DNA of 64,000 nucleotides from Rhynochetos jubatus. Taxonomy: Eukaryota; Chordata; Aves; Eurypygiformes; Rhynochetidae. A model generated the notes under the pieces. The model was not told where the DNA came from. It saw only the letters and a list, made by a program, of their open reading frames with translations, and made no database searches. The position numbers and the translations under genes are program-made. Location of the stretch: contig CM050657.1 of assembly GCA_027574665.1 (NCBI GenBank), positions 15,264,404 through 15,328,403 of the forward strand, in the 5' to 3' direction. Shown here piece after piece: positions 35,855 through 47,180 of the stretch (positions within the stretch are counted from its first letter, which is position 1; each line of letters starts with the position of its first letter).

Positions 35855-36280
35855 AGGCAATATCTCTGGTTTTAATAAATACATGGGGACCCCCGTGCCT
35901 GGGCACCATAAATTATGTGACGAGCCCAGCTGAGCCAGAGCGGGCACAGCGAGACAGGGACTGGAGGGATTTTACACTATGTACAAGGCGGGTGTGATGC
36001 CCGCTGTGCCCGCCAGGCGGGGGGGCTCAGAAAGGGAGGGAAGCGGGTGCCCCGGCTTCCACCAGCCTGGCTGCTGCCCACCGAGTGGGAGCGGGCAGGG
36101 TAGCCCCGGCACTGCGGCCGAGCCAGGACGGAGTACCCAGGCTGGGCGTCTGGCCGCAGTCACCCCGCCGTGCTCCTATGTGCCCCCCGCCCTGCGCAGG
36201 GGTGATGGGTGGCAGGGACCCCCTGCCACAACCACCCAGCCTTGCCGCTCACTCGCCCCGCTCCGGGCAGCGGTCACTGC
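35855..36280 (-). other. CHRD: CHRD 3'UTR
   Basis: Sequence after the CHRD stop (minus strand) down to an AT-rich patch at 35869-35885, where ATTAAA is read on the minus strand (from TTTAAT at 35871-35876). This gives a 3'UTR of roughly 400 nt. Confidence 0.5.
35871..35876 (-). terminator. CHRD candidate poly(A) signal (ATTAAA)
   Basis: The variant hexamer ATTAAA on the minus strand is about 405 nt after the CHRD stop codon, in the only AT-rich patch nearby. No canonical AATAAA was seen on that strand before it. Confidence 0.5.
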
Positions 36281-39200
36281 TCAGCGGCTCCATGCCTCCG
36301 CTCTGGCATCGTGGACCTTCTCCCGCGCATCCAGGGGGGCATCTGGAGCTGCAGAAAGGCAAAGCGGGGCTGAGAGATGGGCACGACAGGTACCAGGAGG
36401 GCACTTGGGTTGGTCCCAGCCGTGGCTGGGCACCCAAGGGCACCGGGAAGGTGCAGGGAGCACCTGTGTGTGTGTTTTGTGAGTGATGTGCCCGCACTCA
36501 CCGCGGCACTTGGCACAGCAGGGGTTATCCCTCCTGGTGGGGTTGGCACAGGCGGCTGGGGGGCACTCCTGGCGCTGGCAGTGCGTCTCACCGGACTGTG
36601 GGCCAGAAAGATGGACTGAACATGGGGTTGGTGGCTCCTTGGAGCATGGATGGTCCCCAGGGTGCCACCCCAGGCTGCTCGCTCGCCTGTCCCTGAAGCG
36701 AGGGGACATGTCTCCATCCTCCTGTGCTACCCGAGGCCTGGCACACTCACCACACACCAGCACAGGATACACTTCATTTCTCCAAAGGGGGGCACAGAGG
36801 GGTGCCAGCTCTCGTTGTTGAGGTACCAGCGGCGCCCAAAGCGGCATGCCCGTGGTCCGTCTGCCTGCATGGTATCGGCCAGCTCAGGGATGCTCTTTTC
36901 TGGGGCTGCAGGAGGGGGCACGCATGTGGCAGGGGCACCCCACGGCATCGCCGGTGGTGGCACAGGGAGGTGCAGGGGCCATGCCGGGAGAGCCCTGGGC
37001 AGGAGTGGGGTGCAGGTACCTGGGCACTGCTTACAGCAGTCAGAGGGGCTGGCACGCACGGGGTTGGCACAGGTGAGCCGTGGGCATTGCACCTTCTCGC
37101 AGTGCACTTCGCCCGTGGTGCCCTGCGGGGAGTGTGGGGAGGGGGTCACGGGGGCACAGGGCACCCCGCTCCCTGGTTTGAGCCCCTGCTACAGTGCCTG
37201 GCAGCTCAGGGCAGCCACCATGGGTGCCAGGGCAGCTCTGTTGCTGAAGCAGGGTGATGGTTTGAGGGGGGACAACTAGGACCCCCACTCACCTTGCAGG
37301 TGCAAATGGCACATTTGATGAGGCCAAAGGGGGGCACGACAGGGTGCCAGCGGGTGCCAGAGCCTCGCCACGTCTTGTCCCCATCGAAGTAGCAGCCTGG
37401 GAGAGGAGGAGGGGGTGGGTACAGCCCCCACGGGGGAGTGGGGCTGCCGTGGAGACCAGGGGGACAGACCTGCCCCCTCAGCCCCTGCCCGCTGGGACTC
37501 ACCCTCACTACTGTCCCGTGCCCGCTCCAGCTTCAGCTCCTCCTGCTCCATCTTCTTCTCTGTAAGGAAGAAGGAGGCCATGAGGGGGTGCAGAGGCTCA
37601 GAGAGGGACCCCCCCAATCTTGTACCCATGGGGAACTCCCTGGTCCCCCAGCCTAGGGCCCCCCTGGCCCCCAGGTACCTTCACAGACAGGACAGCACAG
37701 CTCCTCGGGGTGCACCTGGCGGGTACAGTTGAGGGGCTGGCACAGGATGGGGTCACAGATCACCGTGCGCTTCTGGGGGCAGCAGGTATGGGGTTTCATT
37801 ACAGGGGGGAACTGCTGATGGGTGCTGTCCCCCAGCTTGCTCCCCGCCCCCAGCCCGTACCTGACAGCTGCAGATGGAGCACTTCTTGTCGTAGTCGGGT
37901 GCCCAGCGGGTGCCATGTGCTCGGTGCTGCCCCTCAAAGAAGCAGGAGTTGGGGTCCTTCTTCAGCTGCTCCAGGTCCCTGGTCTTGGTGCCCTCGGGGA
38001 GGTCAGCCTCCCCCGGGGCCAGGCGGGTCACTCCTGCGTGGCACCGGTTGGGGATGTGCACCTGGATGGGGGCATGGAGCAGGAGGGTTGGCACTCGGCT
38101 TCCCATGCCGATGCCCGGCTGGTGAGGGAAGCACCCATGACCACGTACACACCACGCCACAGTGCGCCCCTCTTCCCACCCCGTTCTGGGCAGTATCACC
38201 TGGCCGGAGACCCCGGGCAGTGGTGGGGATGCATAGGGGTGCCCTGCCCAGGTGGGGACCTACCCGTCCCCGCATCTCCCCATGGGGGTGGGCTTTGGTG
38301 CTGACTTGCAGGAAAGCAGTGCCCTGGTCCAGGTGCTGCAGCAGGTCGGCATCCAGGTCCTTCACCACTCCCTGAGCCTGCCAGGGCGAGAGGGGGGCAG
38401 TGAGGGCTGACCCAGTCCCCTCTATGGGGTGCTGCACCCCAACCGGGTGGCCTCCTCACCTCGGTGCTGTAGAAACCCTTGAGCAGGCGTTTGTGCTGGT
38501 GGGGACGGGCACCCATCTCGCCCAGTTCAGCCACCCCGTGGAGGTGGGCGCTGACGGTGCCGTCGGCCGGACGGCCCAGCCCTGCCACCGAGATCTCGTA
38601 GTGCAGGTGGCAGTGCTCGTCCAGCGAGAGCCAGGCGTGCCCCCCAGCGCCGCTGCCCACTGGTGGGGACACCACCTGCCCCGCCAGGGCCACAGGCATC
38701 TCTGTGCACAGACGGGGGCCACGGGAGATGGTGGGTGGGTGTGGGGGCTTCTCCGCTGCCCCTGCCACCACCCCTCGTGCCCCCCAGGTACCTACCTGTG
38801 TAGCGGGCGAGCAGCCCGCTGTAGGGCAGGGAGATGACCTGGCCCCGCAGCTCGCCCTCCGCCCAGTCCTTGGTGGCCACGTTGAGGAAGAGCTCGTTCT
38901 GCAGCAGCATGTGGGCATCACGGGCGCTGGGGCTCTGCCAGGTGCCCTGGGCCTGCCACCGGTGACAGACCACGTGGGTTGGGATGGGGACTCACCCGAG
39001 GTCCCTGTGCCATCCCCCCCAAGTGCCACCCAGCGCTCACCAGCCCGTCCTTGTAGCTGGGTGTCATGTCAAACAGGACGTTCCTCTTGCTCTTCCGCCG
39101 GGGTTTGGTCTCCAGCGTGATGCCCACCACCTCGCTGGCGGTGCCTACCACCTGCACCTGCGGGAAGGGTGCTGAGGGGCAGTGCCAGGAGGGGAGACAC

Positions 39201-42200
39201 CCCTGGGACCCTCAGGATGGAGATGTATGCCCCCCACCCACTTACCTGGTACTCCAGGGTGCCATTCTCGTGAAGCGCCAGCTTGGCCGAGCCCACGGCA
39301 CCCGTCTTGGTCGGCAGCAAGGCATCTGCTCCACACAGCACGCTCTGGATGGCTTCAGCCCGGGGAGAGAGGCATGGGAAGGGGGGTGAGGTTGGCATGG
39401 GGGGGCACAGCCCCCTCCCGTGTGCCGGGGTGCCCGCCCTGCGCTCACTGTCACAGCTGCGGCGGGTGGTGACGGTCCCTGCCAGCTGGCGCGCGTGCCG
39501 GCCCTCCGTCTCGGCCACGATGCGGAGCTGCCCCTGCACCAGCCACTGCAGCTCGCGGGCAGACAGCTCGCTCAGTACCTCCGCGAAGTCGGGGTCCTGC
39601 CGGCGGGAGGAACGCCAGTGCCACGGCTCAGCCCTGGCACGGCAGACACCGCGGCTGCGAGGGTGGATGGGGGAGCAGGCGCTTTACCTCCATGGTGATG
39701 TTGGCACGGACCTCCCGCAGCGTCTGGCCCTGGTGCAGGATGCGGACCCGCAGAGGGACCCAGGGGGATTCTGGCCATGGCAGAGGGGGTTGGACCCGCT
39801 GGACCCAGGACCTGTGACCTCTGTCCCTCTGACCCCCAAACCCTGTGCCCACCACCCCCAGACCCCTGCACCCAACCTCCCACTTTCTTGCCAGCTGCAT
39901 GTCTGGATCCCTGCACACACCGTGACCCCCACCGTTCCCCCTGCACCCCCAAATCCTTGCACAACCCACATCCCAAACCCATCCTTCCACACACCCATAT
40001 GCCTTCCAGCACCCGCTGGCCCCACCTCCCCCCAGGTACACACCACACACACCCCCCCTAATGCGTGCACACCCCAAATCATGCAACAACCCCTATGCAC
40101 ACCTCAACCCCCCACACCCTCCCCATGCCATGCACAGCCCCTGTACCCACCTGGAGCCCTACACCCAGCCCCTGCACCCCCCTGACCCCATAGATGCTGA
40201 CCTATGCATCCCAAGTCATACATGCCACGCACTCCCCAGCCCTACACAGCCCCACAGGCAGTGCCAGACCCTGTGGGGTGCCCGTGGCCACGCTCACCCC
40301 TGGCGCCGGGCTCCAGCAGCCCCCGGGCCATGAGGATGAAGTGCAGGTTGTTCTCGGTGTCACTCAGCGTCAGCATGGCCATGGCCCCAGCACCCAGGTG
40401 CGTGGGGTCCGTGGAGGTCAGGATGGCACCGAACGTCTCTGGGGATGGTGGGGAGAAGGGGTGTGAGGGGCATCCTAAGGGTCACCCACCGGGTTGGCAG
40501 GCGGGAGCCAGACTTACCTGCGAAGAGCGCCCGGTGCTTGAGGATGTGCCCGTGGACCTCTCCGGAGGGCTGCGCCCGGGTGACGAGGGACACGCGGAGC
40601 TGCTCTCCCCGCAGCAGCTGGACGTTGGCCTTGGACACGGTCCTCCACATCCCACAGAGCTGTAGGTGAGGGCAGGGCTGGGCAGGGGGGCACCGCACAC
40701 CTGGGGAGGGGGAGGAAGGGGCGCCGAGCCCCGCCCTGACCTCCCGGCCCCTCTCACCATGCCATCCTCGGGGGCAGCGCTCTTCTGCACCGGGTGTTCG
40801 AACAGCACGTTGCCCTCGGGGTCACTGAATCGCACCCGGCTTGGTCGACCCAGCCTGCGGGCACCCAGGGGGTGAGCAAGGACCCCCTGCCCAGGATCCC
40901 CTCCCCTGGCATCCCCCTTCCTCGGCATTGGGCGCATCGTGGGGGGCATACGGGCTATGTCCCGGCAATTTGGGGTGGGCAAGAAGGAGGGTGACTTCCC
41001 CACGGGGTGCCAAAGTGCCACGCTCTGCCCATCCATGCCCAGCTTGGCATGGGTGTCCTGGGCTCCCCTGCCCCGGAGCAGAGCCAGACTGGCACCGGGC
41101 AGGAGGGGGGGTCCCTGCGGGAGCTGAGCGCTTGGGCCCGGCTGTAAATTAGGAACATTTTCGGCTCCGTTTGGCTCCCTCAGTCGGAGCTGGAAATTAG
41201 TCACCACTTTACTATGCGAAGGGACCTGGAAGCGAGGAAGAGCAGAAGAAACCGGAGCGGGAAGGAGGGAGGGAAGGAGGGAGAGGAGAAGCTCTGCCGC
41301 TGGCGGGCACCCAGGGAGGGCACAGCGAGCATGGGGGACCCCAGCGTCGGTGCCCATGGGCTTGCGCACCTCTGCCTCACTCCGCTCCTCCGCGGAGCCC
41401 TTCCCGTTTGTTCCCTCTCCAGACCTGGAGGCGAAGGGGTGAGGCCAGGCCGACTCCGTGGGTGTGCCAAAATCCCGGCTGCTCGCCCGGGGTCAGACCC
41501 CCCAGCGCATCACTCCCCTTCCCCAGATCTCTTCCCCTGCCAATGTAAGGCTGTGGCACTGTGGGGGGTAAACTGGGAAGGGAAACTGAGGCACAAGCAA
41601 CCTTGTATCCCCCTCCCTCTTTTCCAGGGATGTGCCCGCTGTGGCGGAGGGCAGGGGACGGGACTCACCGCTCGTAACTGATGGAGAAGAGCAGGTAGGA
41701 GCGCAGCAGGGTGAAGCGAGCCTTGGCCACTGCGCTGGACGTGGGGTGCCACGGCTCCGGGCCGCTCGTCAGCAAGGCCACGAACTCTGGGGAAGGGATG
41801 CTGATGATGGGGGAGGCGCAAGGGGGTGCCCAGCACTGCTGCTGCTCACCCGAGCGGGCGGCTCACCTGTGCGGGCATCGTCGCGGGCCAGCCCCTCGGA
41901 GCTGAGGTAGGAGCGGTCGTTGTAGGGCTTGTCCAGGTCGTCCTCCTTCTCCTGGAAGTACTCAAAGGTGTCGAAGGGGAGTGCGGGGCTCTTCTCTGGA
42001 GGGGCTGGCAAGGCTGGCAGGGGGTGGGCACAGGGGGAGACCATTGCACCAGGCTGCTTGTGCCCCAGAGCTCGGGGTGGGGGGCAATAATAAATCCCTG
42101 CTCCCAGGATAGATGGAGATGTGCCCTGTAATCGCCGTGGGGCTCTGCGTTGTGGTGGGGGGCAGGCAGGCAGGGTGTTTAGCCCTCTGCACCCTCCCTC

Positions 42201-43582
42201 CACCCCTCCCAGGGCAGTTCAGGGGTGGCTGTGCCCAGCAGGGCTTCCCTTTGCCCAGCACCTCGCGGGCACCATAACAGAGCGAGCAGCCCTTTCTCGG
42301 GGAGGTGTGCTTGGTGCCCCCTTCCCCATGCCCTGTGGGTGCAGGGGGGGTCCCCGCAGGTCTCACCTTTGGGGCAGGTGTGGCAGCAGTGCCCGGGGAG
42401 CAGCGTGGCCCGGGGGCAGGTGGGCACCGGGCAGTCCTGCTTCATGTTCTTGCAGTTCACTTTGCCCGCTGGCTTCCCCCTGCGGTTCCTCTGCTGCAAG
42501 GGGAGGGGGTGAAGACCCCGGGAGAGCCATGCCAAGCTGTGCCAAGGTGTGTGCCCACCCCGGCACAGCCAGGCTCCCCCTCATCCCGGCCCATCTGGGT
42601 CCGCCCCGGGCAGCCCGGACACCTTGCGCAGCCCCCAGCTGCCTTGTACAGCAGCCAATCGCGGGCCCCCTCCCCAAGGCCCCCAGCCCCCTGCCCAGCT
42701 GTGCGTGGCCCCGCCAGCCCCGGCCTCGGGGGGCTGCTCGGAGGGAGGGAGGGGGCCCGGGGCCATCCCCGAGGAGTGGGAGGAGGAATGAAGCCTGATC
42801 CTTTAAACCCCCCTTCTCCTCCCCACTGCCGCGGGGAGCCGGAGGGGGGACACATCCAGGTGTCTGGCTTGCTGGAGAGATCCCCACTGCTCTGTTCCAT
42901 GATGGGGGAGGGTGTAGTTGAATGAGGGGGTCGAGCTGACCCCCTGCCAGCCCCCTCCCCATCGGGGCCGGGGGTGTCCCGGGGGAAGAGGGGGGCACTC
43001 ACCGGTTCGCAGTGGCAGATAACACAGCGCATGACGCCGAAGGGCTCCCCCAGGTCCGGGTGCCACGTCTCGTCCAGGGCATAGAAGTGTCCCCCGAAGG
43101 CGCAGCCTGCGGAGACACCCCCCCGCCATCCACCCACCGCCGCCCCCGGTCACCTCCGGGCCGCGGGCAACCCCCTACCGCAGCCCCGGCACCGCCCCGG
43201 GCACAGCCGCCGCTCCCGATGGCGCTCCCGGTGCCGCTCCCGGTGGCGCTCCCGGTGAGCCCGTGGGGGGTCCGGAGCGGGATGCGGGGAAAACTTGGGG
43301 TGCGCAAGGACGGGGGTGCGCGTGTCAGGGAGGGGGGAACCCGATGCGGGATGCGCGAAGGATGGAGGATGGGGAAGGGGGGGGGTGGCGCGGCAGCGCC
43401 TTGGATAGGACGAGGAGTACGCAGAGGGGTACGGGGGAGGGAAACGGGGGGTCGCTCCTACCTGCCGCCCCCCCGGGGGGCAGCGGGTCCGTGTCGGGCC
43501 GGATGGGCAGGGCGAGCTTGGGGCGGGCGGCGCGGGCGGGCAGGAGCGGGGCGAGCAGGAGCAGCAGCAGGGCGGCGCGCAT
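36281..43582 (-). CDS. CHRD: Chordin, secreted BMP antagonist (23 coding exons)
   Basis: Secreted dorsalising factor that binds BMPs through cysteine-rich (VWC) repeats; released by tolloid cleavage. Exons from the ATG: 43582-43462, 43106-43003, 42493-42367, 41995-41867, 41786-41669, 40854-40758, 40659-40518, 40438-40298, 39770-39688, 39596-39449, 39352-39246, 39157-39041, 38952-38796, 38701-38460, 38377-38264, 38061-37861, 37772-37679, 37559-37503, 37396-37293, 37122-37020, 36905-36751, 36595-36502, 36348-36281. About 940 residues (human 955). A leucine-rich signal peptide ([18 protein letters not shown]) starts the protein. CR1 has the [19 protein letters not shown] motif; CR2-CR4 lie in exons 16-17, 19-20 and 21-22 ([30 protein letters not shown]). 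Four CHRD domains lie between. Acceptor choice is ambiguous at exon 3 (CAGCAG) and exon 4. Confidence 0.96.
42490..42496 (-). other. CHRD: NAGNAG-type tandem acceptor at CHRD exon 3
   Basis: On the minus strand the intron ends TTGCAGCAG, so splicing may leave or remove one Gln codon. Both options keep the frame. The longer form (exon starting at 42493) was used in the annotation. Confidence 0.55.
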
Positions 43583-43900
43583 GGTGCCGGCCGGCCGGGG
43601 CGGGCAGGCGGCCGGGGGCGGGGAGGGGGGGCCGGGCGCTGCCGGCCGCTGCCGCCGCCTCTGCCCGGCTCCCGGCCACGGCTCCGCTTTATAGGCGGCG
43701 GCATGGGCAAGCGGGAGCTGCGAGCCCTGTGCAAACAAAGGGGCCGCTAATGAGGCGCAGGCAGAGGACGGGGCGGGGGGGGGGGGGGGCGACACACACG
43801 ACACGACGCCCCCCCCGCTGCGCTTTGACACCCCCCGCCGAGCCCCGCCGGGCACGGGCCGTCCTGTGGCACCCCGGGGCATGCAGCTGATCGCTGGGCA
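43583..43900 (-). promoter_or_regulatory. CHRD: CHRD promoter/5'UTR CpG island
   Basis: CpG-dense sequence directly upstream of the chordin ATG. A TATA-like TTTATAG read from the + strand lies near 43689-43694 (CTATAAAG on the minus strand), about 110 bp before the ATG. It could be a true TATA element positioned by a short 5'UTR. Confidence 0.5.
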
Positions 43901-44640
43901 TGGGGTACCTCGGGAATCGGGGTGGCACGGAGACACCCCCCCAGCCCCATCCCTTGTCACCCCTCCCCCGGGCATGGGGTACCCCCGGGTGTAGAGCATC
44001 CCCACTTCCGCACGAGCCCTGGGCACCCAAGGGATGCTTTCATCCGTGGACCCTCCCTCAGGGCGTCCCCAAGGGCTGAGCATCTTGGGGGACCCCCCCC
44101 AAATCCACACAACACCCAGGGGATATAGGGCGCTCTGAAGCCACCACCATCCACACCCTTTCCACAGACCCTGGGGCACTGGACATGCTGGGTATGGCCC
44201 CATCCACGTGCCGCCCCCTCACAGGACATGAACCCCCCCGGGGAGTCCCCCATCCTCGGGAATAAGGCATTTGCAGGGCACCCGCATTCAAAAGCCCCCC
44301 TCCTCCATCCCCAGACTCTCCCCTGGCATGGGGCATCTCCTAGGCACAGGGCATCATGGGGGCTCCCCATCCTCACAGCCCACCCTTAGGCGTGAACTCC
44401 CCCCACCCCCAGGCATGGGACATCCTGGGGACTTTTCCTTCCACTCAGCCCCCTCCCAGGCCACTTGGCACCCCAGGCCATGGGGCACTGCAGGGCACCA
44501 TCCACACAGTCCCCTGTGGTGCCGGGGGGGTGCCCCTGCAGACCTCTACCCCCTCCCCAGGACATACAGATCCTCCACCCACCCCCTGAGCATGGTCCCT
44601 CAAAGCACACCCACTCCCCCACCCCCCACCCAATCCACCT
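43880..44640. repeat. Degenerate GGCATGGGGYAYC-bearing repeats upstream of CHRD
   Basis: A motif like GGGCATGGGGTACC recurs at about 43896, 43971, 44328, 44412 and 44475, within C-rich filler such as ACCCCCAGGC. Spacings of roughly 65-85 bp among neighbours suggest an old tandem array. No coding potential. Confidence 0.5.
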
Positions 44641-47029
44641 TCTGCCAAGTCACATGAACCCCACAACTTGTGCCCTCGACATCTTCAAATCCCTCTGGCT
44701 GCTGCCTGCCCGGGACAGAGCGAGGCTCCGGGGCAGAATGCCGGGCTCCTGCCCACTGGTGACAGCGGCTGAGGGGGGACAGGAGCCCAGAGGCCTGGGT
44801 TCCCTTGCCCAGGGAGGGGTGGGGGCAGGCGTGGAGGAGGCTTAGAGCGCAGCACCCAGCACTGGTCCCGCTCTTCACCCACATGTGCCCAGGCTGGCGA
44901 GGGCGGCGGGGGCGGGCAGCGAGTAGACACCATGGAAAAGCCTGTGGAGAGCATCATCCCGCTGGGGAAACTGAGGCACGTACCATGGGGAAAAGGGGGT
45001 GGTGGGGAGGGGGGCCAGCGTGTCACCCGTGTCCCTGCCTTGCCACCCCCACCGAAGGTGGCAGGGAGGGGTGGCGGGTGCGTGGCGGGCGGGCGCCCGG
45101 GGAGGGGGGAAGGTGGGTGGGGAGGGGAGGAGGGGGAAGTGCGGGGTTGCCAAAATCAACTCCTGGCGGTACAAACACCCGGCCAGCTGCGCGGTGTAGC
45201 CAGGGAAACACGGCACAGCTGGAGCACAACAGGCCCCTGCCTCCCCAGAAGGCTCCTCCTGGGCCTCCCCGCAGCCCGGTGAGTGGCTGGGGGGGCTGAA
45301 GCCCACCGCCCCCTGCCCCCCATGCCAGCCCACGTGGGGCTTGCCCATCCCCAGCTGCCCCATCCCTTTCCTTTGCCCCGCTTGGGCACGTGTCCCCGTT
45401 GCAGCGGGCACCTCTCCCGGGGCACAGGGGCTTGGCCGTGCTGGCAACATGCCCCCGTGGCAGGAGCTGGCATGAGGCCACGAGGAGCAGCCGAGCTGGG
45501 ACACCGCCAGCACCCTGGGCATCCCCCGGGCATCCCCTGGCCACGGCCGTGCCCGACGTCCTGCAAGCACTTTCGGCGAGTGGGGACCATGCCCAGCATC
45601 ACGGCACCCCCCGGCCCCATGCCCTCCCCGCTGTCCCCTGGCGGTGCCACTGACCTGACCCCTCTCCTCTCTCCCGGTGACCCCGCTGGCCCGGGATGGG
45701 GCAGCGGAGTGCAGGGGGTTGCGTGGCCGGGCCAGCGTCGCAGAGCGGTGCCTGCTGTGGCGAGGCAGCGGCCCTGAGGGACGGCAGGACGCGAGCGGAG
45801 CTGAGCAGGGAGGAGGCGGGCGATGGCTCCCGGCCGCCCCGACGGTGCCAGGAATCCAGCTCTGGCTCCGCGCACCCAGAGCTCGTCACAGTCTCCTGGC
45901 TCAGACGCGGGATGCGGGGAAGCGGCGAGGGGAAGCTCCCTCCCCTTTCCTGGGGAAAGGAAGGAGAGACCGGGAAGACGCCTGGATGCGGCCCTCGGCA
46001 TGGAGGGAAACTGAGGCACGGGGTGGCAGAGTGAGGGAGAGGGGAGCTGCAAGGGGGTCCCAGCACTGCCAGGCTGGGACCGGGGTGTTAGGCTGGCACG
46101 GAGCCTGGCAGGACAGGATGGAGCTGGGCATCCCTACCCACGGAGGGGGCATTGCTGCCGCCATGGGGGAGGATCCCACCATGGTATCCCTCATCCACAG
46201 CCCTGGCTGCCCCTGGAAATGCCCCGGGCGAGGGGCACAGGGCAGCTTGCCAGAGCCTCGGGGGGTCCCTGTGCTGGTGGGGAGGGCGCTGGGAAAGGGT
46301 CCCGCTCCCGCCAGCTGCTTCCCAGCGCCCGCACATATGTGCCGGCAGCGCCCAGCACAAAGGCGGCTCTGAGGCCTCCGGAGCTGGGGCCTGGCGCCGG
46401 CACAGCCCCAATGGGGCTGCCGGCTGCGGGCAGCTGGAGCCGCACGGCGATGGAGCCGGCTGGCCCTCGGCAGCCCCGGCCACCCCGCCTGGCACCCACG
46501 TCCCTCTGGCACCTCTATCCGGAGGTGGGCGCCAGGCTCATCCCTGGGCAGCCCCGTGGGGTGCCGTCCCGGCACAGCGCGGGTGGGACACCCCGACGGC
46601 ACCCCCCCAAAACACCCTGCAGTGCTACCGGGACATCGAGGGCACGTGCCCTGCCCGGTGGCGAGGGTCTGGCGGAGGATCCCTGGCGTGGGGGTGTCAT
46701 GGCAGGCCCCCCCCCAGCACCCCTGCCCCACGCAGCTCCCTATTGTCTCTCCTCATTAGCCATTGCCCGCTTGTGGCTTTGAACATGAGCCACGCTCGGG
46801 GTGGGTTGGGGGGGGCAGGCGGCAGCCGCTGCTCCCCAGGGATGGGGTTGAGGCAAAACCGCACACCCCAGCCCCGCCTTCCCACGGCCTCCCACTACCT
46901 CATGGCACCCCGACACCCCCTCCTCGTCCCTGTGCCAGGCAGCACCCCCCCCAGTCTCCAAAGAGAGCCCCCCTCCACGCGGCGTGGGGAGAGCCACCGG
47001 CCCCCCCAAAGCTTTGTGCGGAGCGCGGC

Positions 47030-47180
47030 TTGCCCCGTGACTAATCCCCCCGGCCTCGCACACACGCGGCGGGGCGGAGTTGGGGGGGGCTGTCGTAATG
47101 GGTGGAAATATCTCATAATTCACGTTGGACACGGGGATTACAGCCATTCCGGCAATATTTGCACAACTGGTAGGCGGCTT
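47030..47180. promoter_or_regulatory. Candidate conserved non-coding element 3.5 kb upstream of CHRD
   Basis: AT-rich island in GC-rich DNA with TAATCC (47042-47047) and GGATTA (47135-47140), both K50 (Goosecoid/Otx-class) homeodomain cores, plus GGAAATATCTCATAATTCACG and GCAATATTTGCACAACTGG. Base composition and motif density resemble developmental enhancers. Function and conservation are inferred, not shown. Confidence 0.4.
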
